Part shown: positions 18,646 through 27,106 of the stretch, in pieces | How the letters are laid out: each line of letters begins with the position of its first letter | How positions within the stretch are numbered: position 1 is the first letter of the stretch | Assembly: GCF_052180275.1 (NCBI RefSeq) | Contig: NZ_CP197465.1 | Span: 5,580,001-5,644,000, forward strand | DNA length: 64,000 bases | Reading direction: 5' to 3' | Source of the DNA: Kumtagia sp052180275 | GTDB taxonomy: Bacteria > Pseudomonadota > Alphaproteobacteria > Rhizobiales > Rhizobiaceae | Notes under the pieces: model-generated | Database searches by the model: none | Seen by the model: only the letters and a program-made list of their open reading frames with translations | Told to the model about the DNA's origin: nothing | Made by a program: the position numbers and the translations under genes

Positions 18646-19632
18646 ATGACGGTTCTGGTGACGGGCGGCGCCGGCTATATCGGCAGCCACATGGTCTGGA
18701 AACTTCTCGACGAAGGCGAGGACGTCGTCGTCGTCGACCGGCTATCCACCGGTTTCCACTGGGCGATCCCGGCGGAAGCTGAGCTGGTGGTCGGCGACAT
18801 TGCCGACCAGGACCTTGTCGAAGCCACCATGAAACGCCGCAATGTCGACGCGGTGATCCATTTCGCCGGTTCGGTGGTGGTGCCGGATTCGGTGGCCGAT
18901 CCGCTCGGCTATTACCTCAACAACACGGTGAAATCGCGCGCGCTGATCGAAAGCGCGGTGCGTGCGGGCGTGCCGCATTTCATCTTTTCCTCGACCGCCG
19001 CGGTCTATGGCGGCAATCACGGCGCGGCCGTCGTCGAGGAGGCACCGACGCTGCCTGAATCGCCGTACGGCACATCCAAGCTGATGACCGAACTGATGCT
19101 GCGCGATGCCGCTGCCGCGCATCCATTTGTCTACACGGCGCTTCGCTATTTCAACGTCTGCGGCGCCGACCCCAAGGGGCGGACGGGGCAGTCGACGCGC
19201 GGCGCAACGCACCTCATCAAGGTCGCCTGCGAGACCGCGACGGGCAAGCGGCCGTTCATGGAAGTTTTTGGCACCGACTATCCGACCCCGGACGGCACCT
19301 GCGTGCGCGATTATATCCACGTCTGGGATCTGGCCGAGGCGCATCTGCTGGCCCTGCGGCGGCTGCGTGCCGGGGGGACCAGCCTGATCGCCAATTGCGG
19401 CTACGGCACGGGCTATTCCGTCCTGCAGGTGATCGATGCGGTGCGCCGTGTCGTTGGCCACGATTTCGACGTGCGCATCGGCGGGCGCCGCCCCGGCGAC
19501 GCCGTGTCCATCGTCGCCAATGCGGACCGGGCGCGCAGCGAATTCGGCTGGCGGCCGCAGCTGGCCGACATCGACACGATCGTCACCCACGCGCTGCGCT
19601 GGGAAGAAGCGCTGAAAAGACGCAATAGCTGA
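18646..19632 (+). CDS. galE: UDP-glucose 4-epimerase
   Basis: A 328-residue extended short-chain dehydrogenase. The NAD motif is GGAGYIGSH (residues 7-15), catalytic Ser/Thr lie in FSSTAAVYGG and the Tyr-Lys pair in SPYGTSKLM. The typical GalE segments LRYFNVCGADP and GTDYPTPDGTCVRDYIHVWD are intact. It interconverts UDP-glucose and UDP-galactose in the cytoplasm and feeds exopolysaccharide, LPS and capsule synthesis. The start has AGGGA 7 bp upstream, just after a small CCTGTT/AACAGG hairpin (18619-18636). It is followed by a second nucleotide-sugar epimerase. Confidence 0.95.
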   Translation: MTVLVTGGAGYIGSHMVWKLLDEGEDVVVVDRLSTGFHWAIPAEAELVVGDIADQDLVEATMKRRNVDAVIHFAGSVVVPDSVADPLGYYLNNTVKSRALIESAVRAGVPHFIFSSTAAVYGGNHGAAVVEEAPTLPESPYGTSKLMTELMLRDAAAAHPFVYTALRYFNVCGADPKGRTGQSTRGATHLIKVACETATGKRPFMEVFGTDYPTPDGTCVRDYIHVWDLAEAHLLALRRLRAGGTSLIANCGYGTGYSVLQVIDAVRRVVGHDFDVRIGGRRPGDAVSIVANADRARSEFGWRPQLADIDTIVTHALRWEEALKRRNS

Positions 19633-19713
19633 AACCGTCCCTTTCCGGTATTGGCACGACCTGAACCATCACCGCGGCGCTTTGCGGCGCGACGCTGACA
19701 GGAGAACGGCCGC

Positions 19714-20724
19714 GTGAAAATTCTCGTGACCGGCGCCGCCGGCTTCATCGGCGCCGCCACCGCCGAAGCGTTGCTTGATCGCGGAGACGAAGTCGTCGGC
19801 CTCGACAACATCAACAGCTACTACGACGTCTCGCTGAAGCATGCCCGGCTTACACGGCTGGAAGGGCGCAACGGCTTCAGCTTCGTCAAGGCCGACCTCG
19901 CCGACCGCTCGGTCGTCGAGGCGGTCTTCTCCGAACACAAGCCGCAGCGCGTTGTCCATCTCGCGGCACAGGCCGGCGTGCGCTACGGCCTCACCAACCC
20001 GCACGCCTATGTCGATTCCAACATTGTCGGCTTCCTGAACATACTGGAAGGCTGCCGGCACGGCGGCGTCGAGCATCTGGTCTTCGCCTCGTCGAGTTCG
20101 GTCTACGGCGCCAACACCAGCCTGCCCTATCGCGTCGAGGACAATGTCGACCACCCGCTCAGCCTTTATGCCGCCAGCAAGAAGGCGAATGAGCTGATGG
20201 CGCATTCCTATGCGCATCTCTACCGCCTGCCGGTCACCGGGCTGCGCTTCTTCACCGTCTACGGGCCGTGGGGCCGTCCCGACATGGCGCCGTTCATGTT
20301 CACGAAGAAGATCATCAACGGTGATCCGATCGACGTCTACAATTTCGGGAAGCATGCGCGCGACTTCACCTATATCGACGATATCGTCGAGGGCGTCGTG
20401 CGCACTCTGGATACCGTCGCCGCGCCGAACCCGGAATGGAGCGGGGCCGAGCCCGACCCGAGCACGTCGGCGGCGCCCTACCGCATCTACAACATCGGCA
20501 ACAACGACCCGGTCGAGCTGATGGATTTCATCCGCTGCATCGAGCAGGCGACCGGCCGCAACGCGGTCATGAACATGCTGCCCATGCAGCCCGGCGATGT
20601 GCCGCGCACGTTTGCCGATGTCGAGGCGCTGGCGGAGGCGACGGGTTTTCGGCCGCGCACGCCGATCGACGTCGGCATCGGGCGCTTTGTCGACTGGTAC
20701 AGAAAATTCTACAAGATCGCCTGA
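19714..20724 (+). CDS. UDP-glucuronate 4-epimerase type NAD-dependent epimerase (LspL-like)
   Basis: A 336-residue extended SDR enzyme starting at GTG 19714 with AGGAG in front. It shows VTGAAGFIGAATAEALL at the N-terminus, ASSSSVYGANTSLPY, YAASKKANELMAHSY with the catalytic Tyr/Lys, and the hallmark LRFFTVYGPWGRPDMA of UDP-glucuronate/UDP-galacturonate 4-epimerases. The product, UDP-GalA, is a building block of rhizobial LPS cores and acidic polysaccharides. It follows galE by 81 bp and is likely cotranscribed. The capsule cluster at the left of the window is a possible consumer, although a transport operon separates them. Confidence 0.9.
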   Translation: MKILVTGAAGFIGAATAEALLDRGDEVVGLDNINSYYDVSLKHARLTRLEGRNGFSFVKADLADRSVVEAVFSEHKPQRVVHLAAQAGVRYGLTNPHAYVDSNIVGFLNILEGCRHGGVEHLVFASSSSVYGANTSLPYRVEDNVDHPLSLYAASKKANELMAHSYAHLYRLPVTGLRFFTVYGPWGRPDMAPFMFTKKIINGDPIDVYNFGKHARDFTYIDDIVEGVVRTLDTVAAPNPEWSGAEPDPSTSAAPYRIYNIGNNDPVELMDFIRCIEQATGRNAVMNMLPMQPGDVPRTFADVEALAEATGFRPRTPIDVGIGRFVDWYRKFYKIA

Positions 20725-20797
20725 TTTTACGGCGGCATTAAAAGCCGCGATCAGCCCCAGCCTGTACCGGGGCTGAAGATGGCATTTTGGCCGAAAT

Positions 20798-21217
20798 CTA
20801 TCTCTTCGCGAGCAGGTCGCGGATTTCGGTCAGAAGCTGCACGTCGGCGGGCGGCGGGGCGGCAGGCGCCGCCGCCTTCTGCTTTTCGAGCTTGCGGCGC
20901 ATGGTGTTCACGCCCTTCACTATCAGGAAGACGATCCAGGCGAGAATCAGGAAATTGATCACCACGGTGAGGAAGTTGCCGTAGGCGAAGACCGGCCCCT
21001 GCTTCTTTGCCTCCTCCAGCGACGTGGCGGTTACCGCATCGGAGAGGGGGTAGAAATAGTTGGAGAAGTCCGCGCTTCCGGCCATGCCGACGATCGGCAT
21101 GATGATGTCTCCCACCAGCGAGTTGACGATCAGGCCGAACGCACCGCCGATGATCACACCGACGGCAAGGTCCATGACATTGCCCTTGGCGATGAACTCC
21201 TGGAATTCCTTGAGCAT
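20798..21217 (-). CDS. mscL: Large-conductance mechanosensitive channel MscL
   Basis: A 139-residue protein with the MscL signature: N-terminal helix MLKEFQEFIAKGNVMDLAVG, the first membrane helix VIIGGAFGLIVNSLVGDIIMP, a periplasmic loop, the second membrane helix FLTVVINFLILAWIVFLIVKG and a charged C-terminal helix (LLTEIRDLLAKR). It opens under membrane tension and releases solutes on hypo-osmotic shock. The ribosome-binding site GGAGG is well placed. It converges on the epimerase gene and stands alone as a transcription unit. Its location near a betaine uptake operon and an ion channel gives the neighbourhood an osmotic theme, which may be chance. Confidence 0.97.
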   Translation of the reverse strand: MLKEFQEFIAKGNVMDLAVGVIIGGAFGLIVNSLVGDIIMPIVGMAGSADFSNYFYPLSDAVTATSLEEAKKQGPVFAYGNFLTVVINFLILAWIVFLIVKGVNTMRRKLEKQKAAAPAAPPPADVQLLTEIRDLLAKR

Positions 21218-21401
21218 AACACCCTCCGTGTGAGTGCCGGCTGTCCCGAATCCTGCCGGTGCCTTTCACCATAGCAAAAAAGCGGAGATGCAAAACCCGC
21301 AATGCGATGAGACTTCCCGTCCCGGAAAAGAGCCGGCCCTAATGCACGGCGCGCAAAACGCGATGACGCCGAACCAGGCAAGCTGGCGACGGAAACGCCG
21401 G

Positions 21402-22187
21402 CTATCCCCGCTGCCGCCCCAGTTCCCGCACCTCTTCGCGCAACGCCTTGAGTTCGGCGAGGATGGAGTCCTGGTCGGCCTGCAGGGCCTGCCGCTCGGC
21501 GGAGACTTCCGCCTCGTGCTCCTCTTCCATCGCCGAGACGATGACGCCGATGAACAGGTTGAGCACGGTGAAGGAGGTGGCGACGATGAACGGGATGAAG
21601 AACAGCCAGGCGTAGGGATGGACTTCCATCACAGGCCGCACCACCCCGTCCGACCAGCCTTCCAGCGTCATCACCTGGAACAGCGTGAACAGCGATTCCC
21701 CCAGATCACCAAAGAGGTCCGGAAACTGAGCGCCATAGAGTTTTGTCGCCATGACGGCGAAGACGTAGAAGACCAGGCCGAGCAGCAATACGATCGATCC
21801 CATGCCGGGAAGCGCGGTGATGAAGCCGGTCACCACGCGCTTCAGCGACGGGACGATGCTGATCAGCCGCAGAACCCGCAGGATGCGCAGCGCGCGGAGC
21901 ACCGAAAGGCTGCCGGTCGCCGGCAGCAGCGCGACGCCGACGACCACGAGGTCGAAGATGCGCCACGGATCGCGGAAGAAGCTGCCACGATAGACGGCGA
22001 TGCGGGCCGCCAATTCGAGCACGAAGACAGCGAGGATCACCCTGTCGGCGATGAGAAGCAGGCCGCCATACGCCGCCATGACGCTCGGCGACGTCTCCAG
22101 CCCCAGCGTGATCGCATTGAGCAGGATGAGCACGGTGATGGCGAGTTCGAAACGCCTGGATTCGATCAGGTCTTTCAGCGTGTCCAC
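21402..22187 (-). CDS. Voltage-gated ion channel-like protein (bacterial NaChBac-type fold)
   Basis: A 261-residue single-domain six-helix channel. The S4 voltage sensor is SVLRALRILRVLRLISIVPS with arginines every third residue, the pore helix and filter are FQVMTLEGWSDGVV, and S6 is IVATSFTVLNLFIGVIVSAM followed by a coiled-coil tail (AEVSAERQALQADQDSILAE). LEGWSD matches the LESWS-type filter of bacterial sodium channels. The ion selectivity is inferred only. I choose GTG at 22187 with GAGG 7 bp upstream; a longer frame to 22322 would run into the tRNA-Gly gene. The tail should tetramerise the channel. Confidence 0.85.
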   Translation of the reverse strand: MDTLKDLIESRRFELAITVLILLNAITLGLETSPSVMAAYGGLLLIADRVILAVFVLELAARIAVYRGSFFRDPWRIFDLVVVGVALLPATGSLSVLRALRILRVLRLISIVPSLKRVVTGFITALPGMGSIVLLLGLVFYVFAVMATKLYGAQFPDLFGDLGESLFTLFQVMTLEGWSDGVVRPVMEVHPYAWLFFIPFIVATSFTVLNLFIGVIVSAMEEEHEAEVSAERQALQADQDSILAELKALREEVRELGRQRG

Positions 22188-22270
22188 CAAGCGTCCTCGT
22201 TGTATGCGGATGTATGCACATCTGCCCATCAAGGCGCGGTGCGTCAAGCGATTCGGGCAAGGCCAACGAT

Positions 22271-22344
22271 TGGAGCGGGTAGCGGGAATCGAACCCGCGC
22301 GATCAGCTTGGGAAGCTGACAAGCTACCATTACATCATACCCGC
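22271..22344 (-). tRNA. tRNA-Gly (anticodon TCC)
   Basis: Read on the minus strand, the sequence begins GCGGGTATGATGTAATGGTA and ends GGGTTCGATTCCCGC then TACCCGC and TCCA. The acceptor stem GCGGGTA/TACCCGC pairs perfectly, the anticodon stem CAGCT/AGCTG holds the loop TTCCCA with anticodon TCC, and the T-arm has GTTCGATTC. The CCA end is encoded at 22273-22271. Confidence 0.97.
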
Positions 22345-22469
22345 ACAACAGCCTCGTTACCATGACCGCACTGGCTTCGGCAATCGTCTTTGGAAGTGCC
22401 GATGCGGATGTTCGGCCTTGATGCCGCCGCCGCAAGCGACTATGCGGCGGGAATGCAAGGAGGCGAATC

Positions 22470-22733
22470 GTGTCCGGCCTGAATAGATTTCTCGGCGATT
22501 CGCCGTTGCGCGTGTTCCTGAAGCTGCTCGTCGTCTCGTTCCTCGTCGGCGTCGTCATGAGCGCTTTCGGCTGGTCGCCCTTCGACGTGCTCCAGTGGAT
22601 CGAGGACACGCTGACGCGCATCTGGAACATGGGCTTCGCCACCGTCGACCGCTTCGTCGGCTATCTCGCCCTCGGCGCGGCAATCGTCATTCCGGCCTTC
22701 ATCATCCTGCGCCTGCTGAGTTACCGGCGTTAG
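22470..22733 (+). CDS. Small two-helix membrane protein (DUF6460-like)
   Basis: An 87-residue protein starting at GTG 22470, with AAGGAGG 7 bp upstream. It has two predicted membrane helices, VFLKLLVVSFLVGVVMSAFGW and YLALGAAIVIPAFIILRLL, joined by an amphipathic stretch FDVLQWIEDTLTRIWNMG. It matches my memory of the DUF6460 family of rhizobial inner-membrane proteins, whose function is unknown. It stands alone between the tRNA and a lipoprotein gene. Confidence 0.75.
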   Translation: MSGLNRFLGDSPLRVFLKLLVVSFLVGVVMSAFGWSPFDVLQWIEDTLTRIWNMGFATVDRFVGYLALGAAIVIPAFIILRLLSYRR

Positions 22734-22977
22734 CCGGACGCGGCGACGATCCGGCCGTTCACGCGCGTTCCGGAGAACACGGGTTCCTGCCGGGGCGTCT
22801 CCCGCCATCCTTCACTGCACCTGTATCCGGCAGGCTTGATGCCTGCGGGACCGCCCCGCAGGAAGGCGGCCTGAAGGCTCGACAGGAACCGTAGCTGCCC
22901 GGCATCATTGGCACGCGGAGACATCCGGCATCCGGTTCGATCCTCGGATAACGCTCAAGAAAGCCAGCCTGCTATTC

Positions 22978-23262
22978 CTAGCAGCGAGCCGTGTAGATTG
23001 TGCCGTCGGCGCGTCGGAAACGACAATACTCGACACCTTGCGGGGCGGATGCCGTACCAACGACCGCTCCAAGAAGGGCTCCCGCACCAGCCCCGACCAC
23101 GGTGCTGGCCGTGTTGCGGCCTATGGCTTGTCCGGCCAGCGCTCCCACCCCGGCTCCGACCAAAGCGCCCGTCCCTGCCCGCTGTTCCTGTTCGGTCGCG
23201 GCGCAACCGGCAAGGAAGGCGGCAGCCAGGCAGCACATCGTCCCTATCTTCATCACACTCAT
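22978..23262 (-). CDS. Glycine-zipper lipoprotein (17 kDa antigen/2TM-type)
   Basis: A 94-residue lipoprotein: signal peptide MKIGTMCCLAAAFLAGC with lipobox LAGC, then a glycine zipper (AGTGALVGAGVGALAGQAIG; ASTVVGAGAGALLGAVVG) and a short Cys-containing tail YCRFRRADGTIYTARC. Such proteins usually sit in the outer membrane and are part of the Rickettsia 17 kDa antigen-like group; the role is not known. ATG at 23262 is preferred because AAGGAG lies 8 bp upstream, whereas the ATG two codons earlier would be only 2 bp from it. Confidence 0.85.
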   Translation of the reverse strand: MSVMKIGTMCCLAAAFLAGCAATEQEQRAGTGALVGAGVGALAGQAIGRNTASTVVGAGAGALLGAVVGTASAPQGVEYCRFRRADGTIYTARC

Positions 23263-23591
23263 GGTCATTGCTCCTTCGGTAAGGTGGTTTTCCGCCAAGT
23301 CTGTTCCCGTCGCCCTGCGATGCTCGCCCCCCCTGCGCACATCCCGTCCCTGGTGAACTTAAGTCCCCGTGCGAAAGAGTCGTGAGCGCAGAATCCAAAA
23401 CTTTCTCTCTCCGTCCCGAATTCAAGGGTGGGCACTGACTTTTCCCGACAATTCGACCGGCAAGGACGTGATCCCATCGGAGGCGTGCCGCCATGCTGAG
23501 CGTACGGCTGCCGGCTTCACGGATCTAATTCGCGCACGGGACGCGGCGTCTTTGAGCCGGCGCCGGGCTTGCGGATCCGCCGTGCCTTTTG
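23263..23591. other. 329-bp intergenic region, lipoprotein gene / pyrD
   Basis: This stretch should hold the promoter of the lipoprotein gene and the end of the pyrD transcript. A GAGCCGGCGCCGGGCTT self-complementary stretch lies near 23557-23573 and may fold, but no T-run follows it on the minus strand. I see no gene. Confidence 0.5.
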
Positions 23592-24683
23592 TCAGAGCGG
23601 CCGCGCCGCCCAATGATCCGTGCGGGTGTCGCGCAGCGATGCGACGTTCGTTGCCCCCTCCTGCCGAAGCCGCTGGAGCATGTCCCGCAGGATTTTTCCG
23701 GGCAGCGAAGGCCCGCTGTAGATCAACCCGGTGTAGAGTTGGACGAGATCGGCGCCGGCCCTGACCTTCTCCAGCGCCGCCTCGGCGGAGTTGACCCCGC
23801 CGACGCCCATGATCGCGGTTTCTGGGCCGAGCAGGCGGCGCATCTTCGCAAGCACGATCGTCGAGCGCTCGAACAGGGGTTTTCCGGACAACCCTCCGGT
23901 CTCCCCGGCAAGGGCGGCATCGACGAGATTTTCGCGCGACAGCGTCGTGTTGGACACGATCACGCCGTCGATCGGATGCGCAAGCACTTCCGCAGCCACG
24001 TCCTCCAGTTCGGCGTCGACCAGATCCGGCGCGATCTTCAGGAAGACGGGCCGTGACCGATGCTCAGGATCGGCGAGCCCTTGCCGCGCGGCGACCACGC
24101 GCCCGAGCAATTCGCCGAGTTCCTTGCGCGCCTGCATGTTGCGCAGCCCCGGCGTGTTGGGGGACGAGATGTTGACCGTGAGATAGGATGAGAGCGGGGC
24201 AAAACGCCGGATACCGGCCTCGTAATCGGCGATGCGGTCCCTGCTGTCCTTGTTGGCGCCGATGTTGACGCCGACGATGCCCTTCCGTCCGCCGCGGGCT
24301 ATCAGCCGCGCCGCGCAGGCCTCGTGGCCTTCATTGTTGAAACCAAGCCGGTTGATGACGGCGCTGTCGCGCGTCAGCCGGAAGATGCGCGGTTTCGGAT
24401 TGCCGGGCTGCGGCAGCGGCGTGACCGAGCCGATTTCGGCAAAGCCGAAACCGAGCGACAGGATCGCGTCGGGAACCTCGCCGTTCTTGTCGTAGCCCGC
24501 CGCCATGCCGAGCGGGTTCGGAAAATCCAGCCCCGCCACCCGCACTGCCAGCCTTGCGTCGCGTGGTGCAGGCCGGGCAAGCGGCAGGCCGCATTTCAAG
24601 GCCCTGATCGACAGGCCATGCGCGGTCTCCGGGTCAAGCCCGAACAGGAGCTGCCGGCCGGCCTGTTCGAACAATCCCGTCAC
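23592..24683 (-). CDS. pyrD: Dihydroorotate dehydrogenase (quinone), class 2
   Basis: A 363-residue class 2 enzyme that oxidises dihydroorotate to orotate in pyrimidine synthesis and passes electrons to quinone at the inner membrane. Visible are the amphipathic N-terminal helix (LFEQAGRQLLFGLDPETAHGL), NPLGMAAGYDKNGE, the FMN-site segments INRLGFNNEG and VGVNIGANKD, and LTVNISSPNTPGLRN with the catalytic Ser of class 2 enzymes. IVSNTTLSREN and IMGVGGVNSAEAALEKVRAG complete the barrel. It starts at GTG 24683, overlapping the stop of the DUF952 gene by 4 bp (GTGA), so the two are translationally coupled. The C-terminus runs ~20 residues beyond the usual end. Confidence 0.95.
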   Translation of the reverse strand: MTGLFEQAGRQLLFGLDPETAHGLSIRALKCGLPLARPAPRDARLAVRVAGLDFPNPLGMAAGYDKNGEVPDAILSLGFGFAEIGSVTPLPQPGNPKPRIFRLTRDSAVINRLGFNNEGHEACAARLIARGGRKGIVGVNIGANKDSRDRIADYEAGIRRFAPLSSYLTVNISSPNTPGLRNMQARKELGELLGRVVAARQGLADPEHRSRPVFLKIAPDLVDAELEDVAAEVLAHPIDGVIVSNTTLSRENLVDAALAGETGGLSGKPLFERSTIVLAKMRRLLGPETAIMGVGGVNSAEAALEKVRAGADLVQLYTGLIYSGPSLPGKILRDMLQRLRQEGATNVASLRDTRTDHWAARPL

Positions 24684-25024
24684 GCTTCGAGGTCCGGGAA
24701 GACATGGCCGCCCGCGCCGAGCGGCAGCGGCTTGACCCAGCGGACCGCCCCGAGATCGAGCGGGGCGTAGAGATGCGGAAACAGGTCGCCGCCGCGCGAC
24801 ACCTCGAATTGCAGCGCGTCGCCGAGTTTCGCGGCGTCGACCGCGACCAGCAGAAGATCGTCCTGTCCCGCAAAATGCCGCCGCGCGGTCTCCGGCGCCT
24901 GGGCGGCGGTGGAGAAGTGGATGAAGCCATCGCTCAGGTCGATCGGAGCGCCCGTGAACACGCCCGCCCGTTCGGCGTCTTGCCAAAGAGGCTTCGGGCA
25001 GATCTTGTAGACGGTGTCGTGCAT
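24680..25024 (-). CDS. DUF952 family protein
   Basis: A 114-residue cytoplasmic protein with the DUF952 signature VYKICPKPLWQDAERAGVF, LSDGFIHFSTAAQAPETARRHF, LLLVAVDAAKLGDAL and FPHLYAPLDLGAVRWV. The family has a small alpha/beta fold related to ADP-ribosyl-interacting proteins and no firm function. Its 3' end overlaps pyrD, an arrangement I recall from other alphaproteobacteria. Two adjacent ATG codons (25027 and 25024) are possible starts and neither has a clear ribosome-binding site. Confidence 0.85.
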   Translation of the reverse strand: MHDTVYKICPKPLWQDAERAGVFTGAPIDLSDGFIHFSTAAQAPETARRHFAGQDDLLLVAVDAAKLGDALQFEVSRGGDLFPHLYAPLDLGAVRWVKPLPLGAGGHVFPDLEA

Positions 25025-25134
25025 CATTGCGCTATAAGCTGAAGCGGCGGCCCCGGAAAGGGACGTGCGGGCGCTTCGCAATTCCGGCACAAACCTGTGA
25101 CAGGTTTTCCACTGCGAATCTGACGGAGGACGAC

Positions 25135-25569
25135 ATGCGCCTGCTCCCCACCATCGCGATACCGTTCGTGATCGCGCTCGTCTCCACAGGGGCACTTGCC
25201 GACGAGGATCGCTACGTCCTTGAAAAATCCGACGACGGCTTTGTCCGCATGGACCGCACGACCGGCGAGATGTCGGCCTGCAAGCTGGATGGCATCGCGC
25301 TGGTCTGCAAGCTGGCGGCAGACGAGCGCACGGCCTACCAGGACGAGATCGACCGGCTGCAGCAGGACCTGAAATCGCTCGACGAGCGGGTTGCGAAGCT
25401 GGAGAATTCGCTGACCTCAAGGCTGGAATCCAGCCTTCCCAGCGAGGAGGAATTCCAGAAGGGCCTTGGCTACATGGAGCGGTTCCTGCGCAGCTTCAGG
25501 GACACGGTGCAGGATCTTGACAAGGAACCGACGAACCAGGGCGGCTCGACAGCCCCGGACAAGACCTGA
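25135..25569 (+). CDS. Secreted coiled-coil protein of unknown function
   Basis: A 144-residue protein with a signal peptide (MRLLPTIAIPFVIALVSTGALADE, cleavage after ALA) and therefore probably periplasmic. After a short domain with two cysteines (MSACKLDGIALVCKLAAD) comes a coiled coil (YQDEIDRLQQDLKSLDERVA) and a polar tail. The two cysteines could form a disulfide in the periplasm. I do not recognise a named family. The start has GGAGGA 4-9 bp in front. It diverges from the DUF952-pyrD pair. Confidence 0.8.
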   Translation: MRLLPTIAIPFVIALVSTGALADEDRYVLEKSDDGFVRMDRTTGEMSACKLDGIALVCKLAADERTAYQDEIDRLQQDLKSLDERVAKLENSLTSRLESSLPSEEEFQKGLGYMERFLRSFRDTVQDLDKEPTNQGGSTAPDKT

Positions 25570-25694
25570 CGGGCCGAACATTCGCCATTTCGGACGGGGC
25601 AGCCGGCCACAAACGGTGCATCCCGCCCTTTACCGCTTGAAATAGCGGATCACAGCCGCATAATCGCAATGCGCATTCCGCTTCAATCACAAGA

Positions 25695-26381
25695 ATGTTC
25701 AGGCGGGGTCGGGAGGGATATTTGCCGGCTGGCTACAGGTTCGTCATCGCGGACGATCATCCGCTGTTTCGCGGCGCGCTGAAGCAGGCGCTTGCGGGTC
25801 TGGACGATGTCGCCGAAATTCTCGAGGCCGGCGACTTCGAGACGACGAAGTCGCTTATGAACGGCAATGACGATCTCGACCTGCTGCTTCTCGACCTGTC
25901 GATGCCCGGCGCTTCCGGGCTCTCGGGCCTGATCTCGTTGCGCGGCATCCACGCCTCGGTGCCGGTGATCGTCGTTTCGGCGCATGACGATGCCGAAACC
26001 ATCCGCCGGTCGCTCGAACTCGGCGCGTCCGGCTTCATCTCAAAATCCGCAAGCATGGAGGACATCCGCGCCGCGGTGCGGACCGTGCTCGCCGGCGACA
26101 TCGCCGCGCCGGTGGGGGTCGACCTCGGCACCGAGCAGGACCCGGAAATTTCCGAGCTCATCAGGAAGCTGCAGTCGCTGACGCCTCAGCAGACGCGCGT
26201 GCTGGGCATGCTCGCCGACGGGCTGCTCAACAAGCAGATTGCCTACGAACTCGGCGTTTCGGAGGCCACCATCAAGGCGCATGTCTCGGCGGTGCTGCAA
26301 AAACTCGGCGTCGACAACCGCACGCAGGCGGTCATCATGCTGTCACGCATCGGGTCAGACCCGCTGCCGTCGATAAGCTAA
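25695..26381 (+). CDS. LuxR/NarL-type response regulator
   Basis: A 228-residue two-domain regulator. The receiver domain (residues ~14-130) has the acidic pair in VIADDHPLF, the phospho-acceptor Asp in LLLDLSMPGASG, the Ser switch in VIVVSAHDD and the Lys in FISKSAS. The C-terminal LuxR helix-turn-helix is LTPQQTRVLGMLADGLLNKQ with IAYELGVSEATIKAHVSAVL. Its likely sensor is the convergent hybrid histidine kinase at 28471-31965, from which it is now separated by the ParA/HEPN islet. Its start could also be the TTG at base 25720. Targets are unknown. Confidence 0.88.
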   Translation: MFRRGREGYLPAGYRFVIADDHPLFRGALKQALAGLDDVAEILEAGDFETTKSLMNGNDDLDLLLLDLSMPGASGLSGLISLRGIHASVPVIVVSAHDDAETIRRSLELGASGFISKSASMEDIRAAVRTVLAGDIAAPVGVDLGTEQDPEISELIRKLQSLTPQQTRVLGMLADGLLNKQIAYELGVSEATIKAHVSAVLQKLGVDNRTQAVIMLSRIGSDPLPSIS

Positions 26382-26385
26382 GCCC

Positions 26386-26406
26386 TTACTCAGCCGCGGG
26401 CGCCAT
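26386..26406. repeat. Left copy of 21-bp imperfect direct repeat flanking the ParA/HEPN islet
   Basis: This 21-bp sequence matches 28471-28491 at 18 of 21 positions in the same orientation. The right copy is the 3' end of the histidine kinase gene, encoding MAPAAE and stop. The left copy also reads MAPAAE and stop on the minus strand, with an orphan in-frame tail HYRDTAHLSRFRH upstream that belongs to no intact gene. Confidence 0.6.
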
Positions 26407-26464
26407 GTGACGGAAGCGGCTCAGATGGGCGGTGTCTCGGTAGTGAATTCGGCTCCCGACTCGG

Positions 26465-27106
26465 TTACTGTCGCCCGCCTGGCGCCAATTGGCTCTCAGT
26501 TTCGGCATCAATAGCGCTTACCAAATCTCCGACAAACTCAATCACGCGCGCCGCATCCTCCCTTGTCACTGGGTTCGGTTCCACTGTTCCAGGCGAAATG
26601 TCAACCGCATGAGCAATCAAGTCTCGCCTATCTCCTATAAGCGCCAATTCGTCGCGTATGTCCTGCTCGGTTCGATGATAGTAACCTCCATCAACCTTCA
26701 TTCTGGTCAGAATTCGAGCCCATTTTTCCTTCGCGGGGCAAGTCCAAATGTAGCTTAAGGCTTCAGAAACTTTCTCTGGTCTGTAAAAAGACTTATATTG
26801 TATGGAAGAAAATATGTGCTGACGGAAAAATAACAATCTCTCAGCTGGGCCAAGCTGATCTATATCTAAAACGTTGCCGAGAGGAACTTCAACTTGACGC
26901 AAATTGTGCGTTAAAATGCGCGGCGTCCGATCAATAAGCCTGAGACCTGCCTCTGAAACCAATTCAGTCAGATAAAAATCAAAAGCAGAAACACAAACTA
27001 CCCAAACGTAGCGGAGAGAAAACTCATGGCCTGTCGCATCAAAATTTTGAAGGCATTTCATGCCCTCTAACAGATGAACATCAAAGCGATGGCCTGCATC
27101 AGTCAT
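26465..27106 (-). CDS. HEPN-like protein (putative RNase/toxin), partner of ParA-like ATPase
   Basis: A 213-residue, mostly helical protein. The C-terminal part contains RRDLIAHAVDI, in which R161-xxxx-H166 fits the R-X4-6-H catalytic motif of HEPN ribonucleases; the N-terminal helix FSLRYVWVVCVSAFDFYLTEL resembles the first helix of HEPN domains of the RiboL-PSP or MAE_28990 kind. HEPN proteins commonly act as metal-independent RNases in toxin-antitoxin, abortive infection and CRISPR systems. The gene overlaps the ParA-like gene by 8 bp and must be coexpressed with it. Low GC and rare-codon content point to recent transfer. The family call rests on the motif and the helical layout only. Confidence 0.6.
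   Translation of the reverse strand: MTDAGHRFDVHLLEGMKCLQNFDATGHEFSLRYVWVVCVSAFDFYLTELVSEAGLRLIDRTPRILTHNLRQVEVPLGNVLDIDQLGPAERLLFFRQHIFSSIQYKSFYRPEKVSEALSYIWTCPAKEKWARILTRMKVDGGYYHRTEQDIRDELALIGDRRDLIAHAVDISPGTVEPNPVTREDAARVIEFVGDLVSAIDAETESQLAPGGRQ

Noticed and set aside
22188..22322. Longer N-terminus of the channel protein starting at 22322
   Set aside because: It would read through the tRNA-Gly gene; GTG 22187 has a good ribosome-binding site.
22840..22870. Terminator hairpin CCTGCGGG/CCCCGCAGG
   Set aside because: The stem is present but lacks a T-run on either strand, and it lies far from the end of the neighbouring genes.
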